Shown here piece by piece: positions 23,520 through 28,414 of a stretch of DNA of 28,414 bases. Numbering within the stretch: the stretch's first letter is position 1; each line of letters opens with the position of its first letter. The translations under genes were made by a program, and so were the position numbers. The notes beneath the pieces were generated by a model. The model saw only the letters and a program-made list of their open reading frames with translations, had not been told where the DNA came from and did no database searches. Source of the DNA: JAJISG01 sp964347345 (lineage in GTDB: Archaea > Thermoplasmatota > Thermoplasmata > RBG-16-68-12 > JAJISG01). The stretch spans positions 1 through 28,414 of the forward strand of contig CAYFYB010000023.1 of NCBI GenBank assembly GCA_964347345.1. Direction: 5' to 3'.

Positions 23520-24889
23520 GCAGGGGCCCTCCTGGAGAGGTACTCCACAACGTCGAACCGGGTCACGATACCCTGCAAATCGTCACCAGTACCCACCAGG
23601 ACCGCCGGATTCCCTCGCAGGAGAAGCTTGCAGACCTCCTCCAGGTCTTCCCTGACGTTCACCACGGGGAAGGGCTTGTCCATGATCTCTCTGACCTGGG
23701 CCTCCCTCAATTCCGCCTTCTTGACTAGCCTGGCCAACAAGGCCTCCTCCCGGATGCTTCCCACGGGCCTGCCGCTTTCAATTACAGGCAGCTGGGAGAC
23801 GGTGTACCGCCTCATGAGCTCCACGGCCCTCATCACGGGCTCTTCTGTTCTTATGGTCACCACCGCCGGAAGCTCAGGGTCCTTTGACAGGAGTATGTTC
23901 AGCAGGGGAGGCTCCTCTTCCAAGAAGCCGTGCTCCCTCAACCATGCCTCACTGTGAACCTTGCTCAGGTACCTCTCGCCCGTGTCGGCGAAGAGGACGA
24001 CAACGACGGCGTCCTTCGTCAGATTCTTCGCGACCTTCAGAGCTCCGGCCAGAGCGGAACCAGAGGAGCCACCTACAAGGATCCCCTCCTCCCGGGCCAG
24101 CCGGCGCGTATACAGGAAGGATTCCCTGTCCTCCGCCTTCACAACGTCATCAATGTACTCGAAGTGGGTTGTCCCGGGAATGATGTCCTCCCCTATGCCC
24201 TCCACCTTGTAGGTGTGGGGCTGAACCATCTCCTTTGTGCGGAAGTAGTCGGCGATGACGGAGCCTACGGGGTCCACACCAATCACCTTTACCTCGGGGT
24301 TCTTCTCCTTCAGGTACCTGCCCGCACCGCTGATGGTGCCTCCAGTGCCCATCCCGCAGACGAAATGGGTGATCTTGCCGTCGGTGGCCTCCCAGATCTC
24401 CGGGCCTGTGGTGAGGTAGTGAGCCTCCGGATTCATCGGATTGAAGTACTGCTGGGGGATGAGGGAGTTAGGCGTCTCCCTCTGAAGCCGCTCTGCCACC
24501 TTGTAGTAGCTCTGGGGCGAGTCAGGGGGCACTGCCGTGGGACAGACCACCACCCGGGCTCCGAAGGCCTTCAGGAGGTTGATCTTCTCCTGGCTCATCT
24601 TGTCGGGGATGGTGAAGATGCACCTGTACCCCCGGATGGCGGCCACCATGGCAAGACCAATGCCGGTGTTGCCCGACGTTGGCTCGATGATGGTGCCTCC
24701 TGGCCGGAGGAGGCCCTTCTCCTCAGCGTCCTCTATCATGGCCAGGCCGATTCTATCCTTCACGCTCCCACCGGGGTTGAAGTTCTCGAGCTTGGCCAAA
24801 AGGAGGGCCTTGCATCCGTCAGTCACACTGTTAAGCTTGACCAGGGGCGTCCTCCCCACCGCCTCTAGGATGTTGTTAAAGTATCGCAT
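23516..24889 (-). CDS. Cystathionine beta-synthase with C-terminal CBS pair
   Basis: A 457-residue PLP fold-type II enzyme joining homocysteine and serine (or O-acetylserine-like donors) to cystathionine. The PLP lysine is in NPGGSVKDRIGLAM (Lys about 44), the substrate loop is EPTSGNTGIGLAM (about 69-81), and the phosphate loop is CGMGTGGTISGAGRYL. There is no N-terminal haem domain as in animals. Two CBS domains follow at about 345-390 and 400-455 (VSQLPVIESGRPVGSI; QGIVTRFDVVEYLS), typically adenosyl-ligand sensors. The ATG is about 5 nt from the start predicted by a TATA box at 24914-24923. O-acetylserine sulfhydrylase is an alternative, but the CBS pair and the lyase partner favour cystathionine beta-synthase. 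Confidence 0.92.
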   Translation of the reverse strand: MRYFNNILEAVGRTPLVKLNSVTDGCKALLLAKLENFNPGGSVKDRIGLAMIEDAEEKGLLRPGGTIIEPTSGNTGIGLAMVAAIRGYRCIFTIPDKMSQEKINLLKAFGARVVVCPTAVPPDSPQSYYKVAERLQRETPNSLIPQQYFNPMNPEAHYLTTGPEIWEATDGKITHFVCGMGTGGTISGAGRYLKEKNPEVKVIGVDPVGSVIADYFRTKEMVQPHTYKVEGIGEDIIPGTTHFEYIDDVVKAEDRESFLYTRRLAREEGILVGGSSGSALAGALKVAKNLTKDAVVVVLFADTGERYLSKVHSEAWLREHGFLEEEPPLLNILLSKDPELPAVVTIRTEEPVMRAVELMRRYTVSQLPVIESGRPVGSIREEALLARLVKKAELREAQVREIMDKPFPVVNVREDLEEVCKLLLRGNPAVLVGTGDDLQGIVTRFDVVEYLSRRAPA

Positions 24890-24913
24890 GACGAGGGAGG
24901 TTAGGCTATCCAG

Positions 24914-24923
24914 CTACTTATAG
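24914..24923 (-). promoter_or_regulatory. TATA box of the cystathionine operon
   Basis: CTATAAGTAG on the minus strand, centred about 30 nt from the ATG at 24889. Confidence 0.6.
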
Positions 24924-24977
24924 GAAATCGGAAGCGGCAAAGTCAGAGGAGGCGCTGCTGGTTGGGGTATCAGCCAG

Positions 24978-25052
24978 TGTACCCGATATTGGGGAGGGAC
25001 CGGACGGGCCCGATGATGAGAAGGGAAGCCCTGTGGCTCCCTGGTACCCGAA
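24978..25052. other. Intergenic stretch with a short direct repeat and a hairpin
   Basis: Between the divergent cystathionine and MscS promoters, GTACCCGA occurs at 24979-24986 and 25044-25051. Between the copies, GGGAAGCC (25023-25030) pairs with GGCTCCC (25035-25041) around a CTGT loop with one bulged A. No ORF is convincing here. It could be a small structured RNA or a regulator-binding region. Confidence 0.25.
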
Positions 25053-25094
25053 CCGGCCAAGTGTTGTCCGCTTGATTCCTCGCCACCCGCAAAA

Positions 25095-25104
25095 ATGATT
25101 ATAG
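25095..25104 (+). promoter_or_regulatory. TATA box of the MscS gene
   Basis: ATGATTATAG, centred about 25 nt before the GTG at 25124, predicts a leaderless transcript. Confidence 0.55.
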
Positions 25105-25123
25105 CCTCAGTGATATCCGATTT

Positions 25124-26221
25124 GTGGAGTCAGAGGCCCCAAAGGGCAGACATGTTCCTGCCATGGTGGCGGAGAGCCTCATCGCTGTCGTGGCGCTCCT
25201 CCTCATCCTTGAGCTCTACTATGATCTTTTGCCTTTGATCCAGCTTAGCGGGACATTTGCTGGTTTTGCCCAAGAGGTCAGGACCGGCATTCTGATAGCC
25301 CTCGTTATCATCATCGCGGGAATCGCCCTGCGGATCGCTGGTCGCCTCTTCGAGAGAGTAACCGTGGAGAGGATCGGAAGCCATGCCCAGGCACGGTCCA
25401 TATGGAGGCTTGTTGCGACCTTCGTGTGGGCGATCGTCCTCATCGTCGTCGTCCTGGGTCTTCTGGGGGACGTTACCTCCACCGCCCTCGGGGTCGGCCT
25501 GATTGGTGCCGCCCTGGCGTTCATTCTTCAGAGGCCCCTCCTCAACGCCCTGGCCTGGATAATAATCTCCTACCAGAGGATGTACAGGATCGGCGACCGA
25601 ATAGCCATGGGTCCCACTCGAGGGTACGTGACCGATATACGCATCACGCATACCTTCCTCCGCGAATTCGGGGAATGGATGCATGGGGACACCTTCACCG
25701 GTCGAATCGTGGCGGTCCCCAACAGCCTGGTTTTCGATGCCCCTGTTTCCAACTACACCAGGGACATACCTATCGTGTGGGACGAGGTGGAGAACCTAGT
25801 CACGTATGAAAGCGATATTGACGTCGCGAAGGAGCACATGCTGGAGTCGGCGAAGGAGGTCGTTGGGAGCTTCATGTCCTCCAAGCACAAGATGTACCTC
25901 AAGAGGCTGGAGATTCGGGATCTCGAGAAGTTGATGCTGAAGGAGCCACAGCTGCGAATGGAATTCAGCGATTCGGGGGTCAAGCTGCAGGTCATATACT
26001 TCTGCCCGGTAGAATCTCGACGCAATATAAGGTCGGATATTGTGGAGAGGGTCTGGAGAAGGTTCTCTGAGGATTCACGGGTTGAAATCGCCTACCCGCA
26101 TATGGAAATAGTCCCTTACGGGCAGGAGCCGAGGGTCCCGCGAGAGAAGCTGGGAGTAAGGGCCGTAGCCCGATCGCCTCTCGCGGAGGATGGAGACAAG
26201 TCAAAGGATAGTCGTGAGTAA
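25124..26221 (+). CDS. MscS-family mechanosensitive ion channel
   Basis: A 365-residue membrane protein. Four hydrophobic segments are visible: about residues 14-35, 52-72, 92-117 and the pore-lining stretch beginning TALGVGLIGAALAFILQRPL, which has the Gly/Ala packing pattern of the MscS TM3 helix. The following beta domain starts at RMYRIGDRIAMGPTRGYVTD and includes VAVPNSLVFDAPVSNYTR, both typical of the family. The family opens under membrane tension to release solutes during hypo-osmotic shock. The C-terminal cytoplasmic part ends in a charged tail. The GTG start agrees with the TATA box at 25095-25104. No partner gene is apparent. Confidence 0.9.
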   Translation: MESEAPKGRHVPAMVAESLIAVVALLLILELYYDLLPLIQLSGTFAGFAQEVRTGILIALVIIIAGIALRIAGRLFERVTVERIGSHAQARSIWRLVATFVWAIVLIVVVLGLLGDVTSTALGVGLIGAALAFILQRPLLNALAWIIISYQRMYRIGDRIAMGPTRGYVTDIRITHTFLREFGEWMHGDTFTGRIVAVPNSLVFDAPVSNYTRDIPIVWDEVENLVTYESDIDVAKEHMLESAKEVVGSFMSSKHKMYLKRLEIRDLEKLMLKEPQLRMEFSDSGVKLQVIYFCPVESRRNIRSDIVERVWRRFSEDSRVEIAYPHMEIVPYGQEPRVPREKLGVRAVARSPLAEDGDKSKDSRE

Positions 26222-26286
26222 TCTTGGATCTGACGCCCTCACCCAACTGAGAGCTTGGAACAGGGAGGGGCTCTGCAGAGAGATAC

Positions 26287-26559
26287 CTAACCCCAGAACT
26301 CCTGCTCCGTGACTCCTATCTCCCAGCTGACGGGCTCGATGGGAATCCCCTTCTCCGCAACCCAGGGCAGAAAATCCCGTCCGCCCAGACCGACGTTGCC
26401 CGGCTTCGTCCAGAAGAGCCACATGAGGTCCGCATCCTGGGCATAATAGGGGCCATCGACCCTGTCCCCGCTCTTCCTGGAAATCTCCTCCAGCTTCTTC
26501 TTCACCATTTCCAGCTCCTCTCTAGTCCCGCCAAAATTGGCCTTCCAGATCACCAACAT
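26287..26559 (-). CDS. 90-residue protein of unknown function
   Basis: I do not recognise this protein. It opens MLVIWKANFGGTREELEMV, continues with a charged helix (KKKLEEISRKSGDRVDG), and is rich in aromatics afterwards (DADLMWLFWTKPGNVGLG, PVSWEIGVTEQEFWG). The pattern of a short strand, a helix and further strands resembles a small ferredoxin-like fold, but this is a guess. It lies 62 nt downstream of tRNA-Cys on the same strand and converges on the MscS gene. The ATG start and balanced composition suggest a real gene. Confidence 0.6.
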   Translation of the reverse strand: MLVIWKANFGGTREELEMVKKKLEEISRKSGDRVDGPYYAQDADLMWLFWTKPGNVGLGGRDFLPWVAEKGIPIEPVSWEIGVTEQEFWG

Positions 26560-26621
26560 GCTAGTCCCCGGGGACCCAAAGGGACGCTCTTTAGAAAAGA
26601 GTTGTGGAGGGCCATGGATGA

Positions 26622-26694
26622 TGCCGGGGGAGGGAATCGAACCCCCGTGAAACCGCTCTGCAGGCGGTCACATGGGCCACTCTGTCACCCCGGC
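26622..26694 (-). tRNA. tRNA-Cys (GCA)
   Basis: The minus strand folds as a complete cloverleaf: acceptor GCCGGGG with CCCCGGC, D arm ACAG/ATGT, anticodon stem ACCGC/GCGGT around CTGCAGA (anticodon GCA), T arm GGGGG/CCCTC around TTCGATT. The D-arm layout is like that of bacterial tRNA-Cys, and G15-C48 and U8-A14 can form. There is no intron and no encoded CCA. The base after the acceptor stem is A, where cysteine tRNAs normally have U73; this A could pair with the T just before G1. A TATA box at 26717-26725 is centred 27 nt upstream. Confidence 0.95.
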
Positions 26695-26716
26695 AGATTC
26701 ACAATCCTCCTGGCAC

Positions 26717-26725
26717 GTATATAAC
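26717..26725 (-). promoter_or_regulatory. TATA box of tRNA-Cys
   Basis: GTTATATAC on the minus strand, centred 27 nt before the first base of the mature tRNA. Confidence 0.65.
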
Positions 26726-26843
26726 GGTGATTATGGCGGCAAGGTGGTCCGCGAAGGCTGTCTATCACGCCCCCGACCTTTGACCATCTGAAAACCCATT
26801 GCATTCGACAAAACATTTCTACCACGGCGAAGTTCCTCCCACA

Positions 26844-28136
26844 GTGACGCTTAAGACCATCAGTGATACCGTTCACGGCTCCATCAAGGTTGAAGGTATG
26901 GCCCTGGACCTTTTGGAGACCCTGGAGGTCCAGCGTCTCAACGCCATTAGGCAGCTCGGCCTCACCTACCTCGTCTTTCCGGGGGCAAATCACACTCGCC
27001 TGGAACACGTACTGGGGACCTACCACGTGGCCAAGGAGATCGCCTCAAACCTCTCCCTTCCCGAGGAGGAAGTTCGCCTTGCCACCACTGCCGCCCTCCT
27101 TCACGACCTAGGGCATGGACCTTTCTCCCACACCCTAGAAAGGGTCCTGGCGGACAAGACTGGACTGGATCACATGGAGGTCACGAGGCGCATTATCCTT
27201 GGGGATGAGGACAGCGTCCCTGGCATGGAGAGGAACTTCTTCAGTGACCGTCCCCGGGTGCCAGAAATCCTCGAGAGGTGGGATGCCAACCCGAAGGAAG
27301 TGGCAGAACTCATTGAGGGCTGCCAGTCCATACCCCCTCTTCCAGGTTTCGAGGCTCCCGCTCCACCGAAGGGGAAGGCCTACCTGGGCCAGATCATTCA
27401 CGGGGTTCTCGATGCGGACCAGATCGACTTCTTGCTGAGGGACTCCCTCTACACGGGGGTCGCCCATGGCATCATAGACCTTCCGAGGCTGCTGGCAACC
27501 TTCCGGGTGGCCGACGGCAACCTGGTCGTAGACCGGAAGGGGCTCAGCGCTGTGGAGGGCATGCTGGTCGCGCGGGGGTTGATGTACACCTCCGTCTACT
27601 TCCACAAGACTGTGAGGATCGCTGAAGCTATGCTGTCGAGGGCGGTCGAGCGGGTTCCAGATTCCCTCGAGACGGTCAGATTCATGAACGATTCAGAACT
27701 TCTTTCGTGGCTGCTGAGCACTGAGGGCCTCCAGAGGGAGACCGCCCTCGGGCTGAAGTACAGGAGGCTGTACAAGAGGGTCCTCACGAAGGATAAGGAA
27801 GAGCTAGGCAAGAAGGACCTAGAGAAGGTTCTGGAACTCCTTGACCCCGAGAAGCGGTTGAGGTTAGAGGACGCGGTGTGCAGGCGGGCGGGAATCCCCC
27901 CAGGAAGGGTCATAATCGATCTTCCTGCGCCTGAACTCCTGGTGACGGAGCCAAGGATCTCCAAAGTGGACCTCGGTGTCTTGGAGGGGGGCAAGGTTCT
28001 CCCCTTCAGGAAGGTCAGCGCCCTTGCCAAGGCCCTTCAGCTTAGGGAAACCGTCGAATGGGCCCTCATGGTGGCCTGCCACCCTGACCACACCTCCAAG
28101 GTAAGGCGAGCGGCAGAGAAGGTAGTATTCGGCTAG
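26844..28136 (+). CDS. HD-domain phosphohydrolase (dNTPase/SAMHD1-like)
   Basis: A 430-residue HD superfamily protein. The metal-binding residues are visible: His in ANHTRLEHVLGTYHVA, the HD pair in AALLHDLGHGPFSHTLE and a distal Asp in IIHGVLDADQIDFLLRDSLYTGV. The order matches the large archaeal/bacterial HD phosphohydrolases related to SAMHD1 and dGTPase, which hydrolyse dNTPs, though substrates differ within the family. The frame opens at a TTG at 26799, but family members usually start just before the segment TISDTVHGSI, so the GTG at 26844 is preferred. It is upstream-adjacent and divergent to tRNA-Cys. The C-terminal 150 residues are charged and helical. Confidence 0.88.
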   Translation: MTLKTISDTVHGSIKVEGMALDLLETLEVQRLNAIRQLGLTYLVFPGANHTRLEHVLGTYHVAKEIASNLSLPEEEVRLATTAALLHDLGHGPFSHTLERVLADKTGLDHMEVTRRIILGDEDSVPGMERNFFSDRPRVPEILERWDANPKEVAELIEGCQSIPPLPGFEAPAPPKGKAYLGQIIHGVLDADQIDFLLRDSLYTGVAHGIIDLPRLLATFRVADGNLVVDRKGLSAVEGMLVARGLMYTSVYFHKTVRIAEAMLSRAVERVPDSLETVRFMNDSELLSWLLSTEGLQRETALGLKYRRLYKRVLTKDKEELGKKDLEKVLELLDPEKRLRLEDAVCRRAGIPPGRVIIDLPAPELLVTEPRISKVDLGVLEGGKVLPFRKVSALAKALQLRETVEWALMVACHPDHTSKVRRAAEKVVFG

Positions 28137-28337
28137 ACCCTGGAGATAGACACAGCAGTCATTGCAAGGATGGGCAGCTGAGCGTATGATGCGGGGCGTC
28201 TTGGCGGAACCTCTTCTCAGGACTCGGCTCCGGCAACACGTGTGATCTGTCTCGTGTTTTCCTATCTTCGCCACGCCAGAGGTGTCATGGTAGCAATGAG
28301 AATCTCACGAATTTACAGCAGATTGACCCGCCGAAAT

Positions 28338-28414
28338 GCTTATTAGGGAATACTATATGCCGTATTTGGTCCCTCACATTCAGGGAACGGAGGAGTGGAC
28401 TTACATGAGTTGTG
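28338..28414 (+). promoter_or_regulatory. Promoter region and possible start of the next gene
   Basis: After the HD gene stop, 28137-28337 shows no convincing ORF. Two TATA-like elements follow, GCTTATTAG at 28338-28346 and ACTATATGC at 28352-28360, predicting starts near 28367 and 28381. TCCCT and AGGGA form a small dyad around the second site (28370-28386). GGAGG at 28389-28393 precedes an ATG at 28405; the window ends 10 nt into that frame, so the product is unknown. Confidence 0.4.

Noticed and set aside
25013..25019. C-box-like ATGATGA suggesting a C/D guide RNA
   Set aside because: No CTGA D box lies at a suitable distance downstream on the same strand, so the guide RNA model fails.
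26586..26600. Hairpin CTCTTT-AGA-AAAGAG between tRNA-Cys and the 90-residue gene
   Set aside because: The stem is only 6 bp with no T-run after it, so I do not call it a terminator; it may be chance.
28137..28337. Possible small genes after the HD gene
   Set aside because: Only frames of about 20 codons or fewer, without a promoter or ribosome site, are present on either strand.
1..28414. CRISPR array, insertion sequence, prophage or toxin-antitoxin system
   Set aside because: No regularly spaced repeats, transposase, integrase, phage structural gene or toxin-antitoxin pair was seen. Gene content is mainly core metabolism and information processing.

Overview
The window looks like a GC-rich archaeal chromosome segment, probably a metagenome-assembled scaffold because it contains two runs of exactly 100 N. 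The archaeal evidence is aIF1A, a Rio1 kinase and a Dim2/Pno1-like KH protein in a row, a pantoate kinase beside an archaeal-type CoaBC, and TATA boxes about 20-28 nt before many start codons, so many transcripts appear leaderless. GTG and TTG starts are common. Bacterial-type gyrase (gyrB-gyrA), a folate-type Mur ligase, cysS and a cystathionine beta-synthase/gamma-lyase pair point to a euryarchaeote, most plausibly in or near Thermoplasmatota. That placement is an inference from gene content only.

Layout. Bases 1-5285 hold genes that could handle amines or amino acids: the end of a PotC-like polyamine permease, a Tat-exported FAD amine oxidase, a small membrane protein, a saccharopine-dehydrogenase-like oxidoreductase behind a long leader, and a convergent class III aminotransferase. 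Bases 5385-7014 are a ribosome-biogenesis cluster (aIF1A, Rio1, KH protein). Bases 7070-10981 are an apparent operon of pyruvate phosphate dikinase (interrupted by gap 1), a PrsW-family membrane protease and an FAHD1-like hydrolase. A mini zinc-ribbon gene and tmk diverge from about 11.2 kb. A 51-codon-class small ORF with a TATA box and an upstream dyad sits next to gap 2.

On the minus strand coaBC and pantoate kinase overlap (CoA synthesis), followed by the start of an ORF lost in gap 2. Diverging from coaBC is a single ORF that fuses a FolC-like ligase to an endonuclease III. Then come gyrB-gyrA and a cysteine block, all minus strand: cystathionine beta-synthase, cystathionine gamma-lyase/synthase, cysteinyl-tRNA synthetase and, 1.7 kb beyond, tRNA-Cys. 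The right end carries an MscS channel, a 90-residue unknown protein, an HD-domain phosphohydrolase and the promoter region of a gene that begins at the window edge.

Most genes are ordinary core functions. I did not find a clear new defence, mobile or CRISPR system. The most interesting signals are the FolC-Nth fusion, the tRNA-Cys whose position 73 is A rather than U next to a CysRS with an altered zinc site, the small ORF with internal repeat plus dyad, the approximately 190-nt leader before the saccharopine-dehydrogenase-like gene, and the possible polyamine island.
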